Below are positions 34,501-44,559 of a stretch of 64,000 nt of DNA, piece after piece (the first letter of the stretch is position 1; every line of letters starts with the position of its first letter). The DNA is from Scilla litardierei (lineage: Eukaryota; Streptophyta; Magnoliopsida; Asparagales; Asparagaceae), in the NCBI GenBank assembly GCA_030789695.1, contig CM061139.1:6091878-6155877 (forward strand). The letters run 5' to 3'. The notes beneath the pieces are model-generated. The model did not search any database, was not told where the DNA came from, and saw nothing but the letters and a program-made list of their open reading frames with translations. The translations under genes and the position numbers were made by a program.

Positions 34501-37500
34501 AAACAGACCCCAATCGCTCGAAGACAATCCTCTCCTGGTACCGCAGATACCTCAAAATACCTCTCTACTCGGTACAGCCAGTTGTCAGGATCTCTCCCCC
34601 TCAAAAATAGGCACCTCGAGCTTCCTCAGCCGTCTCTCCCCAGCGAATTCACCTCTCACCTGCTGATGGAACCCTCCTCTCGACTGATACCCCTGCCGTC
34701 TGTCTGGAAAATATGCATCGGCGCGATCTCGGGCTCCGCCCTCTGCTCCATATACCTGCCAGTCACCCGGTGGATGTCCATACTCTGCCTGATGGCCTCC
34801 TGGTGCGCCCTAGTATGCTCTCCAATCACCCGTCACTCCCCCGAAGGGTGGGGGTTGGGTCGACGGGCCACCCGTGAACTGGTGGTGCCCTCCAGGCTGC
34901 TGAAATCCTCCGTCGGGTCCCACAAGTGGCTGAAAACCTGGAATTTGTGCTCCTCGGACCCCGGGTTGGGCTCCCGAAAACTCGGATATGCTCGAAAAAG
35001 GCTGTCGGAAGCCCTATGACGCAGGAGTGGCCCCGGGGGGTCTGCCGCAACTCGGGAGCCCCCTGGTGGTCCGACGAAGCCCCCCGGGGGTCACCGGGGG
35101 CGGTCGACCCCAGTTTTGGGTTGACGGCCCCCAGGCGACCCCACCTGGGTTCGTCGGGCCCCCCTCTTGGGGGCCTGGCGGCCCTCCCGCGGCCCTCTGG
35201 GGGTTCGCCCCCCCCCAGAGGCCCGTGGGGGTGCGGCGGCCAGCCCACAGGCTGCCGGAGTGGCGGGAGCCCCCTCCGGTGTTCCTTCTCCGGCGCGCGG
35301 CTGCGTGGGGTCTTGATACGCCCTCCACTCCTTCTCTTATGGATCGAAGCCTCCGTCTTCATCTCGTTCCGGCCCTTATTCGAAAAAAATCTTATTTTTT
35401 TCCTTGTCCTTCGCCAAAGGTGGCTCCTTTTTGCTTGAATCCACCTTCGGGGGCGAGATTCGCGGACAACGCCGCTATCGCCCTGTTATCTCCGCCAATT
35501 TCGCCTCCGTTCTCTCTTGATTCTCTTTCATCTTTCTTCGGATCTCCGCGGCTATCTCGGCGTCTTCATTCCTCACGTCTATGAACCCCTTGCTGATTTG
35601 GGTTTCTATCCGTTCAACTTTCTCTTCCAACACTTCAACCCGCTCCATAGATCGCGTGCTCGCCATGGATCAACCGCTCTGATACCAATTTGATACGTTT
35701 AGGGCTTTTTGTGGGGATCAAAGGTGGGATTTTTATGACTTTGGACTTCCTAATATAGGGTTTAGAGACGAAGAACTGATCTGAAATTACGAATTAAATC
35801 CTAGAATAATAGATCTAAAATCACAAGTAAACTAATTTAACTAGGGAATTATTCTAGGGTTCTTAGGAAAATATAATTACCTCTTCAATTCTTCGATAAC
35901 CCCCTCATTAGGGCCGGCCGGCTCCTTATTAGGGGAGGGATTAGTAAATGTCCAATTACCGATTAACCCTCCCCTCCGGATGCGGAATTACAAGTTTGGG
36001 ACCGGGTCCGTGGTGGACCCAAGTCGCCTCCTCCATTGATAGACCCGAACCGGAGCCCCCTCTTGATCCGTGCGGCCCGTCTCCCCAAACCGCCGCGTCA
36101 TATCAAAGGGTTGGACTTGGAGAAATAAATTTAGCATCAGATAAAACATAGCATTAAAACATACTCATAAAATGGTTTTAACATCCTATCTTGAGCTCAG
36201 AACGTCAAGAGAAGATTCATCTGTTAAATGGTTCTTATGCTTTAACATGTAATCCAGTCTTTGGACAGTATTGTGCTTCAAAGCCAGCAATTTCCACTAC
36301 TATAGTCATCACATCATGGCTTCTTGTCCGCTTCTTTTTCAGTCAGTGACAACAATCGATGTTTCCTCTTGGGTGGATGAGCATATAATGACCAATAAAA
36401 AGCATGCTTCCTTTTTACCACCTGGCTTTGTCAGTTCAATGTAAATGCTCCTTTTCTCACGGATTACTTGACATATCCTTTGGATGCATATACTAGTTAT
36501 AAAATTTAGCCAATATTTCCCTGACATCATTTTAAAATTGAGTTGTAAGTGTGGCTATTGCAGCTTCGATAGGAAAAAGACAGATAACTAATATATATCC
36601 TTCACCCAGTATAGGGGAGTTGGAATCTGCCTTCTAGTTGATGCACTTGCCATTGATGCCTCTCTCCCATTGTCATTATCGACATCATGGACACGAAGTT
36701 CACAGTGGAAGCCATCGATAATGGTTCTTTTCCAGTGTAATTATCTCTTGATCTCAGCCAAATCTTATTGATTGGCATTCATATTCTACCCAACAGCCAT
36801 TATATTGACGCATTTTTCTTGTCATCTTTATGACTCTTGTCATCCTTAAGAGACGAGGAAGAAACTATAAACAATATACTAAAAAGTTTATTGTCACTTG
36901 ACCTCACGCAAATCTTGTATATGGGGCATTCGGTTTCTACCTTGATGCTTTTCTTGTCGTCCTCACAGTGCTTCAGGATCACACTTTGGAATTTGACATT
37001 GTATTGACTTCAACGGATTGCAGCCTTACAACTCCCATCATCCCTAACATTTAACAGCTAAATGCAATGAACTGTAGTGTATCGTGTCATGCTAGGCTGT
37101 GCTCTCAGCTTAAGAGAACCGTATAAATTAATGTACACGTTTGTATTTCTCCAGCTTATGAAACTGGAAGCCGTATGGGCCTTTGTACACCCCTGAAACA
37201 GTTTGATTGCAATCAAGGGACCAGGATGATGAATACTTCAATTGATACTCTTGGCATATTTGCACACATCTGCATGTATGCGTATGGTTGTGCTTACTGA
37301 ATGAACTCTGAAGTTTGGGTGAGTTTTCAAGCATTGCACATCTGTGGATAGAGGCAACATACTTCTTCAGTGTTGGTGATATTGACTTTGCTGAAGTATA
37401 TGGTCATTCTAACTGACAGTCCTAGTTCTAAAGCTAGGCTAAGTAAATATATTCATCATACCTCTTGAAATGCAGTCAACCTTGCAAAAGTTTATGACCG

Positions 37501-40500
37501 GTTATTTGTTGATTTCAACCTTCAAAATTAGTGCATATTGTCAATCCTTAAGTTTGGCCACAAATTCCTAACCATGAAATTATGGACGAGAGAAGGGCTT
37601 TATTGAAATCTTATAAGGGCGGATGACAACTATGCATACTCTATCAGTCATGCTGTTTTTGCTCCTCTATCCTGGGGGAGGGTGAATAATTGCATTCCTT
37701 TGTGTGTATATTTATTCATAGAGCTTGTCGCCTTTGTGGATCTTCCCTACTAATCATTCTCATATTCACTTCAATTATGTCCACATGCAACATTATGATA
37801 AAATATATGATTCTCTACTTACCATGTCCACTTGACAGCATAGATCTTTCCTCTATTCCTTGAACCATTAGCACATTCAAGCATATCTCCCTATATTGAC
37901 ATCCATTAGTATAACTCCAATACCACCTTTAAAGCATACTCATCCTTTTCTAATTTTACTTCACATTGCATCATAGAGAAATTATTTCTGGTCCATATAT
38001 GTGTGAGTCATCTTTATTGCTAATGTGATACATGGGGGGCATGTACAGACATACGTAGGTCAAGTAAATACGGTGATGATTCCAATTGTGATAAAATGGT
38101 AGTACAACACTGTCAATGTTTGTACTCTGCTCTGTTTAACTCTACATAATTCATAAACTCAACATCTAGCAGTCTGCTTTGGTTAACTCTAGATGCATAA
38201 ACTTATAAAGTTACGATGAGGTCTCTACCGCAGTCTGCTTCACAATCTGAGTATAAAGTTCTCTTTTAAGATGCAAATCATAGTATCCTACCTTTCTCTC
38301 AGAGAGAATCAATGACTTTTTGGATCCAAATTTAATTGGTCTTATGTTTCCACTTCATGTAGGAATTCTAATAGTACTGTTATGCATTTTGCACTTTGCC
38401 AACAAAACTTCGATGTAAAATTTGACGAACAATCTGAGGCAAGAAGTACCTCATGCCAACTGATCACTAATGATTAGCTTACGATAGGGATTAGATCAAG
38501 TGCTTAGGTCTAGATCTAATTCAAAATAAGGCCAGACCTCGCTCACGGATCTCCTTTTCTCTATCGTTTTCACCTCTCGGGCATATCCTATAGCAGAGCT
38601 CCTGACCGAGGCTAGTCGCAAGCTTCAAAGTCAAAGCCTTATTGTTCTATGCAACAGTGAACAGAATAAGTAAATGTCTTGTCATTCTTCTTAGTACCTT
38701 AATTTCATCATCCTTACTACTTCTCGCATCCACTTTTCACCGCCTCTTCATCGTCAGCCAGCCTCCTCTCCGACCTATTTCTCATCTCAAGCAGATCTTA
38801 GAGAAATATGTTCATTGACCTTTAGCAAATCTTAGTGAAGATTTGGACATCTCGCTAGCCACTATCCTCTCCTGTTTTTCACTGCCACATTATCATCGAC
38901 AACGCCCTCTTACGATTTTAAGAAATTTTTTTATTTTTCAAGTTTTATGGTGTAGTTTTGATTATTTGTAGAGATATTAGAGAAGATCTTTTATGATCTT
39001 AAATGGATCTGGGAGTAAATCTGATCATCAAGTGTTATTAGTTTGGGCCTTCCTATTTTTAGTTCAGATATCCTTAACTAGTTTGTCGAGGTGCCCCTCA
39101 GAAATTAGAGGAAGGGGGCTATGATGAGGCTTTTTTATAAGAATGGTGAGCTTTGACATGGTTCTGAATAGGATTATTGAGTCGTGTCTATATAGTTTTG
39201 GCTATGAGATATATCTTGGCTTTGGGTCTCAAGGTTCGATACCAAGGCCTTATTGTTCTCTGCAACAGTGAACAAAATAAGTAAAGGCATTATCGTTCTT
39301 TTTAATATCTTAATTTTAATGTCCTTATTGCTTCTTACTATTGGGATCCTGTGGATGTCAAATAGACACTAGAAGGGGTGGTTGAATAGTGTATATTAAA
39401 TAAAATAATCCTCCTAGAAATTCTACCTAAGATTGCAATTGGAGTTACACAATTCAATCCTGATCAACAATATTTATCTCAAACAATTGTATGCAGCTGT
39501 AATATAACATGCAAAAGATAATTGATCAACACAGAAAATGGACAAGTGCAAAAATGGAGATTTGTTCAGCTTCACCCAAACCTCTAGCTACATCCAGTCC
39601 CAAGTCTCACTTGAATTTTCCACTATTATTACCATAGTACAACATATCTTTTCAAAAGATTTTACAACTTGCAATCTCTTCTCAAGAGAAACAAACTTAC
39701 AAGTTACCACCTCTTCCCAAGAAAATTAAAGCTTTCATGTAGATGTGTAGTGGCTATAGAGGTTGATCTCCAATGGATGATGAGAATGAAAGCTTTTGAA
39801 ATCAAGAACTTTGGCTAAAAAGATTTGAGAGAAAATTCAAAATATAGGCTAAAGGAGATGTTTTTCTTTTGAATGAGTTTTGCTCAAAAACAATTTTCTC
39901 TTGAAAAATATTGATAAAAAAGCATACTAAACTCAAGAACAACCCACCTTTTAATAAAAATGAAATATGTACAAAACATTTTCCCAAAATGCCCTCCAAC
40001 GGTATTCTAAGTCTCTATACGTAAACCAAGAAAAAATTCAATGTTTTACAGTTGGGGTGACTACTACTCAACTACTGGATCTGGTAGTCGACTACCTGCA
40101 TAACAGTACTCGACTACTGGCAACTCCAGTAAGTCCTTTGAGCTCTATTTGCTCAATAGTCGACTCTTATACTCTCGACTATTTTTCTGATACACAGAAT
40201 TACATCAGAAAAGTATGAGATACGCTATCAAAATCATTTAAAAATATTTTAAAAATACTTTTAAAGTGTTTCTACGTGTGTGAGCTTCAAAAAAGGCTTC
40301 AGCATTATAAGACAATAAATAGAAAAATACATCAAATAAATATTACAATGAAGACCTTTGATGCATTCTTTGACATTCCAAACTCATTGTCTTGCTCCAA
40401 TTTGATCCATGGCCTTGATGAGCTCAATAATCCATTAAGTACCTCTTTGATTTGTCTTATGTTCTTATATCTGTACTCATAGATATTAGATGATACGTTT

Positions 40501-41837
40501 GTTCATCATCAAAACTACACTGGGTGTGACTCAATATCACAACACTTGCTTCTGCTTTCTCTTCATCGCCAACCAGCCTCCCCTCCGACCTATTTCAGAC
40601 CTCGAGCAGATCTTAGAGCAATAAGCTCATTGATCTCTAGCAAATCTTAGTGAAGATGTGGACATCTCATTAGCCACTTCCATCTCCTTCTTTTCACCAG
40701 TACTTATCACCGACAAGGCCCTTGACAATTTCTAAATTTTTTTTCATTTTTCAATTTTCCTGATGTCGTTCTGATCACTTGTAGAGATCTTAGAGAAGAT
40801 TCACTCATTTATTATGATCTTAAGTGGATCTTGGAGAAGATCCGAGCATCAAGTGATACTGCTTTGGACCTTTTGTTTTTAGTTCAAAGATAAATAACTA
40901 GTTTGTCAAGGCACGCTTCAGAGATTGAAGGGGACTATAGTGAGGCTTTTCTATGATAATGGTGTGTCTTGACATGGTTCTAAACAAGATTATCGGATCT
41001 TGTCTATGTAGTTTCGACTCTGAGATGCATCTTAGTGATTGGAGATCATTGGTAGGGTCTTCGAAGATTTTCGAGAAAGAGGTATTCGTATTTCAAGGCA
41101 TCTTCTAAGGGTTGTCATTAGGCTCGGTATTTCTAGATAGCATTGTCTAGTTATTCACTGGAGATCCCTTGTAGAATGGTTGTGGTGTTCATTGGATACC
41201 CAAGGGAATTTTGGTTTCTATATTTTGAGCTATTCTTTTGTTAGAGCATGTTGTCTCCTTATCTTCATTGTCATTCATTGTTTTCCCTTGCCTTCTTTCT
41301 CCGCCAAATTTGAGAGATCATTGCTTTCATTGTTGCTCTCATAAACACATTGCCTCAACATATATCAATCTTTAGATTTTCTTTGCTTGCAGTAAGGCAG
41401 GCCATCATCATCTCCCATGTTTCAATCATCCTCGGTCCTCTTGTAAGCCCAAATATCGCTTTCATTACAACCTGAGTCAGCATCTCTCACCTATATGTTG
41501 TCAATACTTGGGTCACCTCCTACTCATCCCTACCTTCATCCTTCCCTTCACATCCTCCTTTATTGCAGCTCCTTCTTATCATACTCCTCACGTATCTATT
41601 TTGCTTTAGTGCCCTTTACCTACCCATGTTTCTATATGCTCTTGTTCTTCTCATCATCAAAGTCTTCGTAAGCTGAGATGGTTGTGACCGAAGTAGCCTT
41701 GCATTGTCTTTGCACTTCTACTTTTATTCCTTCTACTTTTCACGTTTGCCTTGAGTTATTAGATATTTGTGATGATTTTCCTTTCACTTTTCAGTCATTC
41801 CTAGTTGTTAAAGGAGTTGGGTCTTTGTCTAAGTCGT

Positions 41838-41905
<68 letters not shown>

Positions 41906-44450
41906 AAGGTAATTTGCAAACATTCCTCTTATGCTCCTTCATCTTTCAATTCACTTCCACCTTCCTTACCCTTTAAGGGCGCTTTTAAGAGTTCCCGTAG
42001 ATCTTTGTTTTGTTGAGCTCGCTGGTGTTTGAACTTTCAAATTCATATTCCCAATAGATCACATGTTTTTCTTACATGTCTCCCTATGCTTTAAGCTCTT
42101 TCTTTTCTCGGCCCATCGGCACATTTATCAAGGATCACTCTCTTTACTTTTGGGCTTCTTTTGGCTTTTGTTGGTTACTTATCTATGATGCTCTCTCCTA
42201 GTCATATTGCTTTGGGCCATACCCTTTATCATGATCTAAACATTCATCGGATGAATACCTTGCAATATCCTTGGTTTCTGAAGGTGATCATGATTTTGGT
42301 CATTCCCTCTTGCAAGCTCTTCAGAGTTGATTGCGATCCTAATGTAGTCCCATCCTTTTATCATCAAGGTTGGTAATTTTCTCGCATCCTTTGTGTGTAA
42401 TTTGTCTTTCGATCGTCCTGAGATCCTGATGCACTCAGTTTGTGATGGTGCATGTCTTGTGGATATCGACAAGAGCGCATCAAGGATCGGGCTACTAGGA
42501 ATGGTCATATCTGTAACCTGAAGAATCACCCCACATGTGCCGTGTATGCCTTCTTACTTTTCCGTGACTTTTGGTTCCTTCAATATGCCAATCATGATTG
42601 ACAAGATCAACAATGATATGATGAGGCTTAATGCTACATTGGATCTTTCTATGCATGCAGCCTCCTTTCAGCGCACCTGTGAGTTATAGTGATTCAGAGT
42701 GTCCAAGTAATACCTATCGTGTTTGTGTGGAGTTGGGTTCCTCGTTGAGTTGTTTTTATTTTGGTTATATGATGGGTGTGTTTGGGGGAATCGGGATCCC
42801 CACCCGTGTTATGTGTACCTTTTTAAGTGCCGCTTATATGTTTATATATATTATAACATCACAGTGGGCATTCATTGGGATTTTTCCTCAATAAATAACA
42901 TGCGTGAAAAAAAGGTGCATATCTGTCAGGGTTTACTCTTGTTGAAATATGTCTGCGACATTGCTACCTACTTCATAATATGCTTCAGTATGAGTAGGGT
43001 TTGCGAGACGCCATTTTAAGTAGTACGCTGTGCTGTTGGAGGTTATTGTGAGAGTTGCTTCACTTTTGTGTCACGGTTCGCTCGGCAGGGTCGTGGTTCG
43101 TGCATGCCAGCGTGTGTATACACATGTAACATACATGTATGTATATGTATACATGCACACATACATCCATAGATCCATTTCTTGATTTATGTTTTTAATA
43201 AATCATGATTGTTTCTTGATTTTTTTCTGGTTTCTTCCATCGATAATCTTTTTTTATTATATATTCTGATATCCACCATATCTTCAACACTTTCTCAAGT
43301 ACACTCGGGTCGATGCTTATTGTAATCTGGATCAGAACCACCCTGCGAATCAGATCGCCCGATCCGGATCGTGGATCCATGTGAGATGTAGGGAATTAGG
43401 TAACACTGGTTTGCAGTTAGTTGTAGGCTGTGTTGTTCTTCATCTCTGCTACTTTCTGTTACATCTGCTGGAATGTTGCTTTGCCAGACAATATTAATAG
43501 AGACCATAAGCAAACAATCGACCATCATTTGTGAATTGATATGGTACTGGCCATACTGCTGATGTATCAGTTCTTTAATCCTGTTTTGAATTTTAAATTG
43601 TGCGCGGTAAGATGAAGTCACATTGGTTAAAGTCGCTGTTGCAGTATATACTTACAATACTTGGGAAGTTGCACTTGTTATCCCTACTGATGACAGTTTC
43701 TTATTCTGCAGTTCCTTTTTGATGCTGTGATTTCTCATTGTGTTGAAATTGCAACGGATCGTCAAGGTTGTGTTGTGCTTCAAAAGTGTGTGCATCATTC
43801 ATATGGAAATCAGAGAAATCGGCTGATGTCTGAGATATCCTCATATTCCCTTGTTCTTTCTCAAGATCCTTATGGGTATTTGCTTGGATATCGCTCTATG
43901 TTCATATTGGATTGTTCTCTCATCTCCTTTAGATTCCCTCTTTGTATTTCTTTAAATTTTTTTCAACCAACCCTACCAGTTCCAACACTTGAAATTCTTG
44001 CAGAAATTATGTAGTGCAATATGTCCTCGATGAGAAGGTTCCTTGGGTGATTGCTGCCGTATTGGATCAACTAGAGGGAAACTATGTGTTCCTGTCAATG
44101 CAGAAGCATAGCAGCAATGTTGTGGAAAAATGCTTGGAACTCGCCAAGGAGGAAGACCGTGTAAAAATCATCCGTGAATTGATGACCTCTCCCCGGTTCC
44201 TCCAAATACTACAAGATGCATATGGAAATTTTGTGATTCAATCGGCGCTGAGAGAATGCAAGGTAAATCAGTTATTGTCACCCAATCAACACAGTATCTT
44301 TACAACCCTAACTCGTTATTCGAAATCTTTTGCTGCACCCAGGGGGCTCCTAACGCCGCTCTTGTGGAAGCTATTAAGCCACACGTGCCAGTACTCAGGA
44401 GTCATCCTTTTGGGAAGAAAGTTTTGTCTAGCACCAGCCTAAAGAAGTAA
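23535..44450 (+). CDS. PUM: Pumilio-family (PUF) RNA-binding protein, five coding exons
   Basis: The join is 23535-25264, 25361-25523, 43712-43875, 44004-44262 and 44343-44450, which gives 807 codons before TAA with every junction in frame. PUF proteins bind 3' UTRs and repress or destabilise mRNAs in the cytoplasm. Residues 1-475 are Asn/Ser/Gln-rich and probably disordered, with an early [10 protein letters not shown] motif and a CCCH-like group at about 361-376. Residues 480-807 hold eight PUF repeats with core motifs CRFLQR (502), NYLIQK (539), TRAVQK (578), NHVAQR (615), CVVLQK (651), NYVVQY (687), SNVVEK (723) and NFVIQS (761). The layout resembles Arabidopsis APUM7-12. The start codon has an AACATGG context. 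Intron 2 is about 18.2 kb. Confidence 0.93.
25361..25523 (+). CDS. PUM: Pumilio coding exon 2
   Basis: Acceptor AAATGCAG, donor GAG/GTAGGC. It supplies the end of PUF repeat 3 and nearly all of repeat 4 ([18 protein letters not shown]). The 5' phase is 2 and the 3' end falls between codons. The preceding intron is only 96 bp. Confidence 0.92.
27231..27530 (+). repeat. 150-bp tandem duplication
   Basis: 27231-27380 and 27381-27530 are nearly identical, with exactly 150 bp between ATCTATCTAAAATTTATTTC starts and a handful of substitutions. The duplication is recent relative to the surrounding intron and has no open frame of note. Confidence 0.9.
28525..28588 (+). repeat. (GA)32 microsatellite
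   Basis: An uninterrupted GA run of 64 bp on the sense strand of intron 2. It is the reverse complement of the CT run at 41841-41900 in the same intron. Confidence 0.97.
28891..29201. mobile_element. 279-bp insertion flanked by a 16-bp target duplication
   Basis: TCTGTTATATCTAACT occurs perfectly at 28891-28906 and 29186-29201. The insert between them contains a 13-bp perfect inverted repeat (28943-28969, GATGTTTGTCCTA, one base, then its complement), a poly-T tract (about 28981-29007) and C-rich stretches. A duplication this long fits L1-type target-primed insertion (SINE or truncated LINE), but no tRNA-like head or tail is evident, so the class is open. Confidence 0.6.
29999..30413 (-). 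repeat. 3' LTR of the chromovirus
   Basis: Begins TGATACGTTTTGGGC and ends CCGCGTCATATCA. It has the same length as its partner at 35691, with few substitutions, which implies fairly recent insertion. Confidence 0.93.
30414..31467 (-). pseudogene. pol: Integrase core and chromodomain of the chromovirus
   Basis: A continuous 353-codon frame (30406-31467). It has the integrase core ([26 protein letters not shown]), a GPY/F-like segment (RYYGPFEV) and a C-terminal chromodomain ([17 protein letters not shown]). The integrase joins element DNA to the host; the chromodomain can bias insertion toward heterochromatin. The second catalytic-region motif reads SERDKVF where relatives normally have Asp before Arg. 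Upstream parts of pol are in other frames. Confidence 0.85.
31468..32640 (-). pseudogene. pol: RNase H and integrase zinc-binding region of the chromovirus
   Basis: Pieces in order on the minus strand: the connection segment ([25 protein letters not shown]), the RNase H start ([18 protein letters not shown], then a stop), the RNase H core ([20 protein letters not shown]) and the integrase H2C2 region ([21 protein letters not shown]). A frame change separates the connection segment from RNase H, and stops follow each block. Confidence 0.8.
32641..33790 (-). pseudogene. pol: Protease and reverse transcriptase of the chromovirus
   Basis: The protease frame (33582-33788) has the aspartic-protease motif [12 protein letters not shown]. 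After a frameshift, 32827-33585 gives the RT N-terminus ([34 protein letters not shown]). After another frameshift, about 32650-32800 encodes [11 protein letters not shown] and the polymerase box, which reads FFNDILVY where FFDDILVY is usual. Loss of the first catalytic Asp would abolish polymerase activity. Confidence 0.82.
33900..35666 (-). pseudogene. gag: Gag region of the chromovirus
   Basis: It starts at ATG 35666 ([20 protein letters not shown]) with a predicted coiled coil. A very GC-rich Gly/Pro/Arg-rich stretch follows (about 35000-35340). The Retrotrans_gag capsid core is at 33928-34422 ([16 protein letters not shown]). A CFRCDEKF zinc-knuckle start near 33925-33950 is cut by TGA right after its Gly-His pair. 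Multiple frame changes occur. The GC-rich stretch is unusual for this lineage. Confidence 0.75.
35691..36105 (-). repeat. 5' LTR of the chromovirus
   Basis: Begins TGATACGTTTAGGGC and ends CCGCGTCATATCA. It abuts the tRNA-Met type primer site on its inner side and AAGGG on its outer side. Confidence 0.93.
38637..41045 (+). repeat. Tandem duplication of about 610 bp, second copy split by an LTR
   Basis: Copy A runs about 38637-39240. Copy B starts at 39248 (both begin CCTTATTGTTCT.TGCAACAG), is broken near 39340, and resumes after 40541 through about 41045. Shared strings include CCTCTCCGACCTATTTC, GCAAATCTTAGTGAAGAT and TGACATGGTTCT. Divergence is greater than in the 150-bp duplication, so this is older. 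No coding frame is preserved. Confidence 0.8.
39350..40541 (-). mobile_element. Solo Copia-like LTR in intron 2
   Basis: On the minus strand it begins TGTGATATTGAGTCACACCC, passes GTAGTTTTGATGATGAACAAAC and ends CCCCTTCTAGTGTC...CATCCACA. Start and end resemble the LTR at 19816-21375, so both belong to related SIRE/Tork-type families. The word TTGCTTCT occurs on both sides a few bases out from the ends. No internal sequence accompanies it. Confidence 0.65.
41841..41900 (+). repeat. (CT)30 microsatellite
   Basis: A pure CT run on the sense strand of intron 2, about 1.8 kb before exon 3. A frame through it (41678-42016) yields only a Ser-Leu repeat and is not a gene. Confidence 0.97.
43712..43875 (+). 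CDS. PUM: Pumilio coding exon 3
   Basis: Acceptor TTCTGCAG, donor TATGG/GTATTT. Encodes [10 protein letters not shown] through SQDPYG: the end of PUF repeat 4, repeat 5 (GCVVLQK) and the start of repeat 6. Without it the repeat set would be incomplete, which confirms splicing across the 18-kb intron. Confidence 0.92.
44004..44262 (+). CDS. PUM: Pumilio coding exon 4
   Basis: Acceptor CTTGCAG, donor AAG/GTAAAT. Encodes repeat 6 ([10 protein letters not shown]), repeat 7 ([12 protein letters not shown]) and repeat 8 ([14 protein letters not shown]). Confidence 0.92.
44343..44450 (+). CDS. PUM: Pumilio coding exon 5
   Basis: Acceptor TGCACCCAG, ending in TAA at 44448-44450. Encodes the C-terminal helix region [19 protein letters not shown]...FGKKVLSS, which closes the PUF domain. 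The preceding intron is 80 bp. Confidence 0.92.
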   Translation, partial: GAPNAALVEAIKPHVPVLRSHPFGKKVLSSTSLKK

Positions 44451-44527
44451 CACCTTGCTGAATCCGTCTTATTGAGTTCTTCTCATATCTTGATCGTGTA
44501 TAACCAAAGAGCACGTATTGTATTCTG

Positions 44528-44533
44528 AATAAA
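44528..44533 (+). terminator. Polyadenylation signal of the Pumilio gene
   Basis: AATAAA lies about 78 bases after the stop codon in an AT-rich 3' UTR. It is a plausible near-upstream element. The cleavage site is not visible. Confidence 0.5.
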
Positions 44534-44559
44534 CATAAAGCAACAAGGGTCATGGACTA

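Larger units (their letters stand above)
29999..36105 (-). mobile_element. Complete chromovirus-type Ty3/Gypsy element (Reina-like)
   Basis: 415-bp LTRs at 29999-30413 and 35691-36105 enclose a minus-strand gag-pol. Flanks GAGGG/AAGGG form a 5-bp target duplication with one mismatch. The primer-binding site TTGGTATCAGAGCGG lies at about 35675-35690 and a GAGGGGAGTAA polypurine tract at 30414-30424. Short LTRs plus a C-terminal chromodomain point to the Reina-type chromovirus lineage. It lies antisense within intron 2 of the Pumilio gene. Several stops and frameshifts show it is inactive. Confidence 0.92.
25524..43711 (+). other. Giant Pumilio intron 2
   Basis: Donor GTAGGC at 25524 and acceptor TTATTCTGCAG at 43711, about 18.2 kb. 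The exons on either side join in frame within the PUF repeat 4/5 boundary (QQNE then FLFDAV), so no coding exon is missing. Outside the listed repeats, 25524-27230, 27531-28524, 29202-29998, 36106-38636, 41046-41840 and 41901-43711 hold AT-rich sequence without a supportable gene. Confidence 0.85.

Noticed and set aside
34826..35584. Overlapping long ORFs on both strands (170-198 codons)
   Set aside because: They lie in a GC-rich tract with few stops in any frame, inside the chromovirus gag; composition explains them.
41678..42016. ORF with a long Ser-Leu repeat
   Set aside because: Produced by the CT microsatellite in the Pumilio intron.
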